A stretch of 64,000 bases of DNA, taken from contig BRXU01000004.1 in the NCBI GenBank assembly GCA_030267565.1, positions 7,766,001 to 7,830,000 on the forward strand, in the 5' to 3' direction. This document shows positions 23,001 through 33,654 of this stretch, piece after piece. The position numbers and the translations under genes are program-made. Numbering within the stretch: position 1 is the first letter of the stretch; each line of letters begins with the position of its first letter. The stretch comes from Pleodorina starrii (lineage: Eukaryota > Chlorophyta > Chlorophyceae > Chlamydomonadales > Volvocaceae). The notes beneath the pieces are model-generated. The model worked only from the letters and a program-made list of their open reading frames with translations. It was not told the origin of the DNA and searched no databases.

Positions 23001-26000
23001 GGGTGGGTGGGGCGGGTGGGGGTGGGGAGGGGGGCTGCAGTTGTATGCAAGTGCAAAATGCGAAGTTGGTCCTGATTGGCGATGACCCTCGGACGGCAAA
23101 CTGGAAGCACAGGTCACGCATCCACCCACCCACCCCCACCTCTTTTGCCTCCCCGAACCGGTGTCGATGTCGAACCGGTATCGACCTCCCCAGCCCCCAC
23201 ACCCGCCCGCCCGGCCGCCCCTCCGGAACCTACCCAACCCCCGACCCACTCCTGTGCCCCCTCGCCCCGCTTCCCCCATGCTCCCCCCGCTCTCCCTTCT
23301 CTGTTGCCAAATCAGCGAATCGAACCCGTGCCCCGTCCCCCGCCCTCCCCATTACTCCCCGCCTCCCGTCCATCACTCCAGTCTAGCTTCTCCACACCTC
23401 CCTCCTCGCCTGTCCCCTCCCCCTCCGCCTCTCCCTCGTCACCCCAAGACCCCCTCCCCCCCTCCCCCCCTCTCCCCCCCTTCCCCCCCACCTTGACGTG
23501 CAGTGTGTATTTCTCTCCCCCCACGGTGTCCTCAGCCCAGGCGTACAGGCGCTGGTCGGGGGAGGGGTCGGAGCCGCCCACGCTGTAGTAGTCCACTCCC
23601 AGAGAGGCCTTACGCTGGTTCTGATCCAACAGAATCTGAGGCGGGGGGTGGGGCGGAGGGGAGGGTGGGGGGGGGCCGTTGGGGCAGAGCAACTCAGTGC
23701 CAGTAGGTGGGACAGGGACTGGGGGGAGTTGGGGGGAGAGAGGCTTTGAGAGTGAAATGCGTCAAAGGGGGTCAGGGAGTGATATGCTCCTTTATATAAC
23801 AATGACGGCAAAGGGGGAAGGTGGGGGAGGTGGGGAGGTGGGGGAGATGGTGGCAGCGGTGGGGAGTGAATGTGACTGGGGGGAGGAAGGCTGGGGGGCG
23901 CGGGAAGGGGAGTAGTGGTTGGTTGGGTACTTCAGTGCCTGGGTTACTTGGATAGGCCCCCCTCCGCCCTCCCCCTCCTCCTGCCGTACCTCCTCCGGTT
24001 GGCTCTCGTCCACATCGTCCGTCTCCAGCGGCCCCGCGGCGACCGCTGCGGGGGACAGCTTGCGGCGGCACTGGATGCTGTACTGCTGGCCAGTCTCCTG
24101 CCGGGTGTAGTACAAGTAGCCGTGGTGCCTGCACCCGGCCACGACGGGAAAAACGTGTGTGCGCGCGTGTGTTTTGGGGAGAGGGGGAGCCCAGGGGGAT
24201 AAAAAAGAAGATCCCACAGCGAAGGGACGGAGACGGAGCCCAGGGGGCCGCGCGATGAAGCAGTCAAAGGAAAGAGAAGTACTACAGTACGGCGTTTAGA
24301 TATCCGACGAACCTAAGGTGCCACAAAACCAGGGCGTGAAATCCGACTGTTCCATCCGCGATGTCAATAGTTGGTGCGAGTAGTTTGACGCGCTGTACAA
24401 CGATGAGGTGAATCCTTTGGATGAGGTGACGGCGGATTATATTTTGAATCTTATCAACGGGCGGCCCCTCGAAACGTCGCGCGATTGGGCAGGTCATGAG
24501 AGTGTGAGAGTGTTGCTCGTAATCAGCGGGTTTTAGGGTTTAGGGTTTTAAGGTTGGGTTTTGGGTTTAAGGGTTTAGGGTTTTAGGGTTTTGGTTAGGG
24601 TTTGTTAGGGTTTAGGGTTTTAGGGTTTTGTGCCGTGGAACCAGCCCTATGGAATGCCTGATGACACCCGCCAGAGGCCTGACACAGTCCGGCCCACAGC
24701 GGTGTCGCACAGCCTCCAAGCGGCCCTGCAGATCAGTCGTAAATAAGCTCCCTAGCTCCTCCTGCACGAACATGCCGTACGCACAGGCGGCTTGCGTGAG
24801 TCGGTAGCGCTTCTTCACCCGCTCATGCTGGCTGTACGCTGTCTCCTCCCTCATCTGCTTCGCCCGTTCCTCGCGCACCGTCGCGGTGTCCGTCAACGAT
24901 GAGCTCATCCCCTCCAGTGCCTTCACAAAAGCGCGCGCGGAGTCCAGAACAGGCAACACGACGGTCTGCTGGTTCCGCCGCCGCAGCTCGCCCGCACGGC
25001 TTTCCAACTTGTTTGCGTCGGACAGCACCGTGCCACTGTAATATCCTGATCTGGCCTGTGCTAGTCCTAAAGCTAGGCTCGCGTGGCTACACGAGGATGC
25101 AAGAAAAAACATATGCTGCCATGCGCGCGTACGGCAACTGTACGGTATTGTAACCGCCGTGTTACACACACACACATGCAGTACTCCTCATCCTCCTCCG
25201 GCTGATGTCCGGTCACCGTTGCGGGCCCCACGTTCATCGCACCTACACCCGTAGCTGCGACTCCGCCCCCCCGGGCCCCGCCCCGGGCCGTTCTAATTAC
25301 CCCTCTGCTGGCGGCCCCTCTGGGGCTGCACGGGCCGCGGGGCAAGCCCCGAGCCGACTCGACCGCCCGGCCACGCCGTGCGGCCGCCGACTGACTGGAC
25401 TGGCGGTGCCGCGTCTCGTCCTCCTCGTCGGTCGCAAACGCACGCTTGCGGCTGCCGCCATTAGTGGTGCTGCCGCCACTAGTGCTGCTGCCGCCATTAG
25501 TGGTGCTGCCGCCACTAGTGCTGCTGCCGCCATTAGTGGTGCTGCCGCCATTAGTGGTGCTGCCGCCATTAGTGCTGCTGCCGCCACTAGTGCTGCTGCC
25601 GCCACTAGTGCTGCTGCCGCCACTAGTGGTGCTGCCGCCATTAGTGGTGCTGCCGCCACTAGTGGTGCTGCCGCCATTAGTGGTGCTGCCGCCATTAGTG
25701 GTGCTGCCGCCACTAGTGGTGCTGCCGCCATTAGTGGTGCTGCCGCCATTAGTGGTGCTGCCGCCACTAGTGCTGCTGCCGCCACTAGTGCTGCTGCCGC
25801 CATTAGTGGTGCTGCCGCCATTAGTGGTGCTGCCGCCATTAGTGGTGCTGCCGCCACTAGTGGTGCTGCCGCCATTAGTGGTGCTGCCGCCATTAGTGGT
25901 GCTGCCGCCACTAGTGCTGCTGCCGCCATTAGTGGTGCTGCCGCCATTAGTGGTGCTGCCGCCACTAGTGCTGCTGCCGCCACTAGTGCTGCTGCCGCCA

Positions 26001-29000
26001 TTAGTGGTGCTGCCGCCACTAGTGGTGCTGCCGCCACTAGTGCTGCTGCCGCCACTAGTGCTGCTGCCGCCACTAGTGCTGCTGCCGCCATTAGTGCTGC
26101 TGCCGCCATTAGTGGTGCTGCCGCCACTAGTGGTGCTGCCGCCACTAGTGCTGCTGCCGCCACTAGTGCTGCTGCCGCCATTAGTGGTGCTGCCGCCACT
26201 AGTGGTGCTGCCGCCACTAGTGCTGCTGCCGCCACTAGTGCTGCTGCCGCCATTAGTGGTGCTGCCGCCATTAGTGGTGCTGCCGCCATTAGTGCTGCTG
26301 CCGCCATTAGTGGTGCTGCCGCCACTAGTGCTTCTGCCGCCATTAGTGGTGCTGCCGCCACTAGCGCTGCTGCCTCCATTAGTGCTGCTGCCGCCATTAG
26401 TGGTGCTGCCGCCATTAGTGGTGCTGCCGCCACTAGTGCTGCTGCCGCCACTAATGCTGCTGCCGCCACTAGTGCTGCTGCCGCCACTAGTGCTGCTGCC
26501 GCCACTAGTGCTGCTGCCGCCATTAGTGGTGCTGCCGCCATTAGTGGTGCTGCCGCCATTAGTGGTGCTGCCTCCATTAGTGCTGCTGCCGCCATTAGTG
26601 GTGCTGCCGCCATTAGTGGTGCTGCCGCCACTAGTGCTGCTGCCGCCACTAGTGCTGCTGCCGCCACTAGTGCTGCTGCCGCCACTAATGCTGCTGCCGC
26701 CATTAGTGGTGCTGCCGCCACTGCTGTTCGCGCGGCTCGGAGGGCGTTCAGGGGCGTCGTTGGGGACAACGTACGTACGCACCCTTCGCAGTCTGGTGGG
26801 TGCAGTTTCCAGTGCACCATCAACACCCTCGCGTGACCACCGGCGGCAGCACCACTAATGGCGGCAGCAGCACTAATGGCGGCAGCAGCGCTAGTGGCGG
26901 CAGCCGCAAGCGTGCGTTTGCGACCGACGAGGAGGACGAGACGCGGCACCGCCAGTCCAGTCAGTGGGTGACCGCACGGCGTGGCCGGGCGGTCGAGTCG
27001 GCCCGGGGCTTGCCCCCGCTGCCGCGGCCCGTGCAGCCCCAGAGGGGCCGCCAGCAGTGTGCGGGGGGGGGCGGAGTCGCAGCTACGGGTGTAGGTGCGA
27101 TGAACGTGGGGCCCGCAACGGTGACCGGACATCAGCCGGACGAGGAGGAGGAGTACTGCGTGTGTGTGCGTCGGTTACGGGAGAGTTCTGTATTTTACCC
27201 ATGCACCTACAAATCAAAGCCGTATGGAGCACAACCCCCTTCGAGTTTTTCTTCTGGCTGTCACGGTTCTGGTCGTTCTTCCCGCTTCCGGTTGGCGCCA
27301 ATGAAGCACACGTGCCAGTTTGGCCCTCTTGTGTCCGGTCGCCAGCTATCTGGCGTGCAATTCGCTACTTGCCGGGTTTGTTTAGTGAACAGTCGTACGG
27401 CAAAGCATTGGTGGAAGGCTGCCGTGGAAAGTCAACAGGCTCCAGGGTGGTCTCAGCCCGGTTGTTGGGGCAGCGTCGCGCTTGCGGCGGCGTACGTGTG
27501 CACGTGTACGTGTGCGTTCGTCCCCAAAGCCCAACTTTTGCGGCACTTTAGGTTCGTAGTGCAAAACCGGGCCGATGTGTGCACGTGTACATGTGCGTTC
27601 TTCCCAACCGCCCGAATTTAGTTTGTGGCACTAAGGGTTCGTCGAGATAAATATCCCTCTCACCTCGTGGGCACCTGTCGGTCATCCTCCTTGATCCGGG
27701 CCCGCATCTCCTTGTACAGAGCCTCCTGCGAGGTGCCGTACATATGGTCCCGGGTGCCGTACATATGGTCCCGGGTGCCGTACGTCAACGAGGAGAAGAA
27801 GGTGGCGGGCAGGTTCCAGCGGGACCAGCAGTCCCTCCAGCGTGATTGTGGATCCGAATTCCGAAAGCGCAGCCCTGCATTGCCATAGACTCCCCCGGCT
27901 CCGAATCCGGCTCCGAAGAGTTGTTATGCACACTGTACTTCACACATACGGCAACGCTATGCGTATGTGTATGTATGTGATACACATGTGCATAACAGCA
28001 GCCATGCCTCAATAATCCATGGTACCTCTTCTGCTCTTCCTGCCTTGGGGCACTCGCCGCCTCCTCTCCCCCCGCCCTTCCCCCGATCTCCCAGCCCCTC
28101 CCCCTCCTCTTCCCCATCACTTCCCCCCTCCCCATCTCTCCCCCGCCCGCCAACCCCGTCCGCAGCCACCTGCAGCTTCTCCGTGTCCGCCATGACGCCC
28201 TTGGTGTACTCGTTCTCGGCCTTGAGGTACGACAGTACGGCGGGGTCCTTCCGCGCGTCATCACGCAACCTGCAGTGGAGGATGAGGGGGGCGGCGGGAA
28301 CTGCCTCGGCCCTCCTTGGCCTGAGCTGAGCTGGCGATAGCAGTCCACACCCCTGCTATTGGGAAATTCTCCGGCTGTCCCTTCGCAGCCCTTTGCAGCC
28401 CCACACGTCAGAAGCCCCACAAGAACGCAGCATACCCTCCTGGAAGTTGGCCCCAACCAGCACCGACCCACCGACCCACGGGTCACCCACTGACCCACGG
28501 GTCACCCACCGACCCACGGATTCACCCACCGCCCCACGGGTCACCCACCGCCCCACGAGTCACCCACCGAACCAGAGGTCACCCACCGACCCACGGGTCA
28601 CCCACCGACCCACGGGTCACCCACCGACTCCCGGGTCACCCCCCGACCCACGGGTCACCCCCCGACCCACGGGTCACCCCCCGACCCACGGGTGATCCAC
28701 CGAACCACGGGTGGCCCACCGAACCACGGGTCACCCACCGCCCCACGGGTCACCCACCGACCTACGGGTCACCCACCGACCCACGGGTCACCCACCGACC
28801 TACGGGTCACCCCCCGACCCACGGGTCACCCACGACTCACGGGTCACCCCCCGACCCACGGGTGATCCACCGACCCACGGGTCACCCACCGACCCACGGG
28901 TCACCCACCGACCCACGGGTCACCCACCGACCCACGGGTCACCCACCGACCTGCGGGTCACCCACCGACCCACGGGTCACCCACGACTCACGGGTGACCC

Positions 29001-29125
29001 ACGGACCCACGGGTCACCCACCGACCCACGGGTCACCCACCGACCCACCAGTAGTACTTGTCCTCTCGGGAGTCCCCGTGCGACTCGAGCAACTTGGAGC
29101 GCTGAGGGGCCGTGGGGGGCACCAT
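14905..29125 (-). CDS. Oligopeptidase B (prolyl oligopeptidase family, S9A)
   Basis: A serine peptidase that cuts short peptides after Arg/Lys. Twenty exons (high to low): 29049-29125, 28170-28269, 27664-27725, 23990-24128, 23492-23635, 22837-22959, 22495-22530, 22054-22141, 21688-21770, 21175-21291, 20654-20852, 20277-20369, 19718-19818, 18733-18803, 18220-18336, 17707-17903, 17267-17359, 16463-16566, 15774-15908, 14905-15012. They sum to 2187 nt (728 aa), normal for the family, and every junction keeps phase. Beta-propeller landmarks include [36 protein letters not shown] and PISLVYRKD. The catalytic domain has [30 protein letters not shown], nucleophile Ser about 560 in GRSAGG, Asp about 646 in GLHDPR and His about 681 in GAGHFS, so the triad is complete. 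ATG 29125 gives the usual family N-terminus with no obvious signal peptide. Introns carry several tandem arrays, and intron 3 is 3.5 kb. Confidence 0.93.
15316..15530. repeat. CCCCA/CCCCG pentamer tandem array
   Basis: About 43 tandem copies of a five-base unit (CACCC or CGCCC with slips) in the last intron of the oligopeptidase gene. A (CCCA)n tract at 15205-15246 and a GGTTGGGT-type array at about 15952-16170 lie to either side. Long open frames here in all phases are artefacts. Confidence 0.9.
16851..17110. repeat. GGAGT pentanucleotide array
   Basis: About 50 near-perfect tandem copies of GGAGT, broken once near 16972-16980, in the intron between two oligopeptidase exons. A unit of 5 gives stop-free frames on both strands, which explains the GVEWS and HSTPL proteins that can be translated here. 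Confidence 0.95.
18937..19255. repeat. 12-bp minisatellite (TATGGGTCGGCC-like)
   Basis: Roughly 26 copies of a 12-bp unit alternating GGTCGGCCTATG and GGTCGGTCTATG, in an oligopeptidase intron. It shares the GGGTCGG core with looser repeats just downstream (19275-19350). Confidence 0.9.
19847..20048. repeat. GGCA tetranucleotide microsatellite
   Basis: About 50 copies of AGGC/GGCA with a few AGGG variants (19935-19980), in an oligopeptidase intron. The unit of 4 is read open in three frames, giving CLPA- and RQAG-type artefact peptides. Confidence 0.95.
21068..21120. repeat. 12-bp array (CAGCCCCCACCT)
   Basis: Four to five tandem copies of a 12-bp unit close to an oligopeptidase exon boundary (exon 21175-21291). 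A related run of GGGCAGGAAAGGG units lies at 20868-20945. Confidence 0.85.
24525..24632. repeat. Interstitial telomere-like TTTTAGGG tract
   Basis: About 100 bp of degenerate TTTAGGG/TTTTAGGG units, the telomere type of Chlamydomonas and its relatives. Its minus-strand complement supplies the last codons (KTLKP) and stop of the possible nested gene. Shorter tracts occur at 17239-17258, 18898-18909, 38850-38865, 54893-54930 and 62079-62094. Confidence 0.85.
24612..26782 (-). CDS. Possible nested gene within oligopeptidase intron 3
   Basis: I do not recognise the product. The 3' piece (24612-25055) looks like real coding sequence: mixed amino acids, amphipathic helices ([20 protein letters not shown]) and Cys/His residues ([12 protein letters not shown]). 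A consensus acceptor precedes it at 25056. Upstream, a frame with ATG at 26782 runs through the 18-bp array as STTNGGS repeats into a basic-acidic segment ([17 protein letters not shown]) and EEDEEYC, followed by several GTGTGT donors. One donor after TGT gives the phase needed. The array would make a Ser/Thr/Asn/Gly-rich repeat domain. Because the tandem unit is a multiple of three, open frame through it proves nothing; the segment outside the array is the better evidence. It may be a gene carried by a mobile element, or a broken relic. Confidence 0.35.
25148..27180. mobile_element. Inverted-repeat element with a minisatellite core
   Basis: Two arms of roughly 290-340 bp, at about 25148-25447 and 26838-27180, are inverted copies of each other. 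The left arm read forward matches the reverse complement of the right arm, including GATGTCCGGTCACCGTTGC and an outer GTAACCG plus CA-repeat tail. Indels between arms are few: about 25 extra bases in the left arm near 25270 and about 7 in the right. Between them lie the 18-bp array and about 110 bp of unique sequence. Both arms can be read as the same peptide ([20 protein letters not shown] ... [16 protein letters not shown]), from opposite strands. I see no clear target-site duplication, so it could be a transposon with long inverted ends or a local inverted duplication. Confidence 0.6.
25446..26725. repeat. 18-bp minisatellite (GCCGCCAYTAGTGSTGCT)
   Basis: About 70 tandem copies of an 18-bp unit varying mainly at two positions (CACTAGT versus CATTAGT, and GGTGCT versus GCTGCT). 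The unit length is divisible by three, so five frames stay open for 400-600 codons. Variants are interspersed rather than blocked, suggesting repeated small expansions. Confidence 0.95.
28455..29048. repeat. 19-bp minisatellite (CACCCACCGACCCACGGGT)
   Basis: About 30 copies of a 19-bp unit fill most of the first intron of the oligopeptidase gene, right up to the donor of exon 1. The core TGACCCACGGGTCA is nearly palindromic and recurs singly elsewhere in the window. Confidence 0.9.
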
Positions 29126-29527
29126 GACGGCTGTGCCATGACACCATGGGAGGGGGCGGCGGGTCGGGTCGGGTCGGGTCGGGTCGGGGGCCCCCGGGCA
29201 CGCCGGGATCTTGTGTATCGTGTACACCCTCCTAACCAGCCGAGTGCCTCGTGAGGCCCCAGATCACAGAGCAGGGGCGGCTCGCGGCTGGGTTGGTCCC
29301 CGCACTGACACTGATTCTACGGAGCTCATCGGAAGGCAGGAAGGCAGGATGGAAGGGAAAGAGAGAAAGAATGAAAGAATGGAACAAGTCCCGCTCGGGT
29401 GGCAGCGCCGTGGTCAGCCGGGGCATCAGTTGAGGCGGGGGGGGGGGGGGCGCGGGGCATCGATGACGGACTGGCGCTTGTTCTCCCCCTCCCCTTCCCC
29501 CTTATCGGTACCTCCACCCTCCACATT
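29126..29527. other. Spacer upstream of the oligopeptidase gene
   Basis: About 400 bp between the oligopeptidase start and the stop of the tentative minus-strand gene at 29528. It holds a GGGTC repeat (29158-29187) and a G-tract at 29438-29451. The promoter of the oligopeptidase should be here. No coding signal seen. Confidence 0.4.
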
Positions 29528-30218
29528 TTACGGCTGTACCCGTCCATACCCCCGGCTCTCGGCGTCTGTGCCCCTGCTACGGAGCAGCTGCTGACGTGGC
29601 ACAACGCAGTGCACCTTGATTGACACTGACAACGCCCACGAGTACGGTACCTACCCTCACCCACCCACCCACCCACCTGCCCGCCCACCCGTCCGTCCAC
29701 CCACCCACCCACCCACCCACCCAGTCGCTCCGCCTCCACACCGGCCGTCAGTCCCTCCAGCTTCTGCGCCGCAGCCGCCAGCAGCCGCCGCTTCTCCGCG
29801 TCACGCACGCCTGCGCGACACACCACCACCACCACCAGCATCAGGGCCGGGTGACCCACGGGTCATGGGTCGTTGAGCCGCAGGACCTCCACCCACCGCC
29901 GTCACGTACAGACCCAGCTCCCGAGCCATTTCCCACCCCGGTTCCCCCGCCAGGAAGTAGCAGAGGCGCCCGCCTCCCCTCCCCAGTGTGTACCCCCGGC
30001 GCCCCCCGGCAGCCACCCACCCACCCACCCAGCCCGGCGGCCAGCCCGGCACAGAGCCAGCCACCCACCCACCCGCTCGCTAACGCCGTCTCCGTGCCTT
30101 CGCTTCTTTTTCCTTTCCACCCACCCGCCCACCCACCCACCCACCCACCCGGCGGCGGCCAGTTGCGGAACAAGTGGCCATAACCCATTTCGATGAGGGC
30201 GGTGGCCAGGTGCCGCTC
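29528..30218 (-). CDS. Hypothetical protein, 5' end not found
   Basis: Product not recognised. Four phase-compatible exons: 30149-30218, 29893-29973, 29721-29810 and 29528-29625 (stop TAA at 29530-29528). Joined, they read ERHLATALIEMGYGHLFRNW, then RLCYFLAGEPGWEMARELGL, then VRDAEKRRLLAAAAQKLEGL, then VSIKVHCVVPRQQLLRSRG to the stop. The mixture of aromatic, acidic and basic residues and helix-like spacing is unlike the composition artefacts around it. The upstream exon(s) and start codon are not evident; the (CCCA)n tracts at 29651-29725 and 30020-30150 lie in its introns. The last exon is the least certain. Confidence 0.4.
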
Positions 30219-32128
30219 CTGGGGGGGAGGAGGGGGGGATGATGAGGATGATACCGCGGGGGAGGGAAGGAGGGGGGAAGGGACAAGGGAGGGAGGGGGA
30301 ACGGGAGGTGGTAATATGTGGGAGAAGAATGCAGGGAAGGTGAGGAGTGGGTCTCTTTGTTGTGCTGGAACGCGATTCTGATACTGGTTGCAGCGACCAA
30401 AAGCAACGAGGGAAGGGGCAAGGGACGACGGGCTGAACGACCGGGGCCCGCGCAGCGCCGCCGCTGCCGCTGCCACTGCCGCTGCTGTCGCAGTTACAGT
30501 CCCAATGGGCACCGGGGTTATCCACGTATAGGCCGGAGCCCGTCAACGGTATCGTATCGGAGGGGAAAGGGCACATGTCGGAAAGGTTGGGGAGCCTGTG
30601 GAAGGGAGCGTGTGGCGGATTTTATCCTCGCGCGGGGCGGGGCCCGGGGGGAATGCGGGGAAATGGGGGGTTGTGGCACTGTCCGGCAATGCAGTCGACG
30701 CTGCACAGGGCGGTGCGGTAAGCACCGCATGGGGGTGGGCTTTAGGCGTGGGTATATGAATGTTGCTCTCGCTGATCTATCTCAACGCGAAAATGGTGCG
30801 CGAGGACGCGTTATCGCAGACAGCGCAAGAGGGATGGCGTGGCGGGTTGGACGCGCGCACAGAGCTCGCAAGCCTGGGTGTAGCAGCGGACCTGGCGAGA
30901 AAGCAGCTTGTGGTTTCCATTGAGCTGTCGCAACAAGTTTCCTCTGCTAGAACGCCTGCGGGTGTAGGAGGGCGAGCAGTGGAGCAAGGGGCGCCATGCA
31001 CGTTTCACAATTGGGACGGGTGGAGACCGAAATAGTCAGGGCAATTTGGCTGCTCACAAGATCAACATCGCAGTTGCGAAATGGCGCATTACAGGTTTGT
31101 ATGCTTGGCCTTTGGAGTAAGTGGAAGCTGTCTATAGCTGGGCCCGAGGCATGTTGTTCTCACCGAGCCTTACCTCCAAAGCGTCAAGCCCACAGCAGCA
31201 GCGGCAGCTGCCGTCACTGGTATGAGTGCCCGACTGGACCTCATAGTTGTGAAGTCGTCGGACCGACTAAAGTATTACACCCGGAAGTGATCTACTGCAG
31301 CCGTGTGGGATGCTGCAAGTTCACGCTATCGGTAATGCAAGTAACTTTTACATCCACCTATGCAATCACTTTGGGCCGGGAAATGGCTGGAAAAGGCGCT
31401 TCATTGAGCGCGTTCACCGAAACCGTACGCGCCGAAAGGTTGGAAAGAGCGATCGTGGTCTGAACGTCCGCGCCCTTCGCTCTACACAGGAAAACCTTCG
31501 CTTTACTGTAAATGTGTGAATATTTGCGATACATCTCATCGCCTCCACAGGCTCGCACATTTGCACCGACCTCCGAAACCAACCGCCCGTCACAGGCTTG
31601 TGTCGCTTTCCATTCACGGCGCGTTAACTTCTTTGGCCGTGTATCAGGAAGAAAACATCATCCTCGCACATACCACCATCACAACAGCTACAGCACAGAA
31701 CTGCAAGCCGTCGACCGCTCACGCAAAGTCAGTGCCGCTCGTGCCGCTTGAAGCCACAGCCATCCACCACCAGTGCGCGTGCACCCGCACCCCTCTGCGC
31801 CCGCACCCCTTCGCTCCGAACCGCATCTCATCCTCGTTTGGTCCCACAGGCCTGCGCCCGTCGTCACATTTCCCTCTGCCCAGCGCCTGACGCCAACACC
31901 AAGTCCTCACGCACCACTTTCTCCGCCTGACACACCCTCATCACCGGGGGGCTATACCCACCCTCGATGAAAAGTAAGCACTACTCGCTTCCCCCCCCCT
32001 CCCCTCCCCGCTCCCCGCCTCGCAAGCGCTTCCGCACGCGGCGCGGCGGTAAGAAGCTTCTCACTCTCACTGCTTCCCCTTGCTCCTGCCCCTTGCCACT
32101 TGCCACTGCCGCCACACACGACACACCG
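30219..32128. other. Intergenic region and mTERF 3' untranslated region
   Basis: No gene is recognised. The right part (about 31350-32128) is probably the 3' untranslated region of the mTERF gene; TTACA (TGTAA on the minus strand) occurs at 31348-31352 and again at 31274 and 31090. A 28-bp dispersed repeat lies at 30514-30541. A plus-strand open frame at 30760-31035 has fairly protein-like composition but no partner exon. Confidence 0.4.
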
Positions 32129-33605
32129 CTACTGCTCCTGCGGCAGCCGACGGCGCCGCCTGGCGGAGGGCGGCGGTGGCGGCGGCAGGTCCTCCGAGCC
32201 CAGCTTGTCAAAATCAGCCGCGCTCATGGCCCCCAGCACACCCATGTCAGCGCCCTTGCCACTGCCGCCCCCGCCACCCCCGCCACCCCCGCCACCGCCC
32301 GCGTCCTGGCCGCCGCCCGCGCCCCCGAATCCGCCCACAGCCTGCCGCTGCCTCTTCTGCTGCTCGCCGCCCGCTCCGAAACCGCTCCCCCGCCACCGCT
32401 CCCCATCCGCGCGCTGCTCCGGCTCGGGCCGCTGTGCCGCGCCCTGCCGCAAACCCGACCCCGACCCCGACTCCAACCTCCCATCCGTCCGCCTCCGCTG
32501 ACCACCACCACCACCGCCGCCCAGCTGATCCCGGCCGGCGGCCACTGCAGCGCCACCACCACCACCACCACCACCACCGCCGCCGCCGCGCTGCTGTTGC
32601 CTGCTGCGGCCGGACCGCGCCGCAGCGCCCGCCACAGGACTTCCGCTCCGAGACCCGGTCCCGGTCCTGGTTCCGGAGCCCGGCGGCCCGGCCCTCCGTC
32701 CACCCGCGCCTGCGCCTGCGCCCTGGTCCGCCGCCTGCACTTGCCGGCTCCTCTGCTGCTGCCGCTCTTGCCTGCCGCCCTGCGGTGCGCGCGGCGCCGA
32801 GGAGCGACGCCCTTCCGCCTCCGAGTCGCTGCCGCTGTCTTCAGAGTCCGAGTCGGCGGTCAGGATGAGGGAGGGGTCGGCGAGCACCACATCGATGGCG
32901 TCGGAGCTGAAGGCACCGAAGGAGGCGGCCAGGGCGCGGAACTTGCGCTCCAGATCGTCGGCGGAGACGGCCAGCAGCGCTGCGGGCGGGATCGGAACAC
33001 GAGCAGGTGGCGGGGGGGTGAGAAATGTGAAAGCGCCGCCACCGCCGCCGCCACCGCCGCCGCTCTCTCCACCATTCCCCACCCCGCTGCGGGTTTAACC
33101 ATGGAACAACCCCTCCGCCATTTCATGGGGATGCCCCCCGGCCCCCCTTTTCTCCGTGTTCAACTCTCCTTGTTGAAATCTAGACAGCTAGAGCAAACAC
33201 CAGCCGACCGTGTGGCCCCCTGGACCCCTTGACACCCCCTCACCCGGCTCCCGGAGAACCAGCTCCAGAACCAGCGCCCGCGGGATCTCAAACAGGCTCT
33301 GCATCACCAGCAGCTTGTCCGCAGTCTCCTCCGGGGGGGCTGTCAGCAGCGCCGGGTGGACAGCAACCAGAGCCAACAGCCGGGGAGGCAGCGGAGGAGG
33401 CGGAGGCGGCGGCAGCGGCAAGGTCGACCCAGCCGCGGCCGGCGGCGGCGGTGTGCGGTGCGGCTTCACGTCGGGCAGGGTCCTTGCGATCGTCGTCGCT
33501 GCCGTACTGGAATCCGTACCGGTGCCCGTACCCGTGCCCAGCAGCATGCTGCTCAGCTGGGCCAGGCGCGAATAGAGCTCCAGGGGGTCCTGGCGGGGCG
33601 AAGGG

Positions 33606-33654
<49 letters not shown>

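Larger units (their letters stand above)
24129..27663 (-). other. Oversized intron 3 of the oligopeptidase gene
   Basis: This 3.5-kb intron splits the codon for Arg in [11 protein letters not shown]. Other introns of the gene are mostly 0.1-1 kb. It contains a telomere-like tract, a possible nested gene on the same strand, an 18-bp minisatellite and two inverted arms flanking that array, so it looks enlarged by an insertion. Confidence 0.8.

Noticed and set aside
23305..23340. tRNA-like sequence (GGGTTCGATTCGC on the minus strand)
   Set aside because: Only a B-box resemblance inside an oligopeptidase intron; no acceptor stem or A box at the right distance.
25205..27132. Four overlapping frames of 470-611 codons on both strands
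   Set aside because: They exist because the 18-bp unit has no stop in these phases. Only the parts outside the array can be judged as coding.
30760..31035. 91-codon plus-strand frame with helix-like composition
   Set aside because: It starts with ATG and looks somewhat protein-like, but no partner exon, homologue or poly(A) signal nearby could be recognised.
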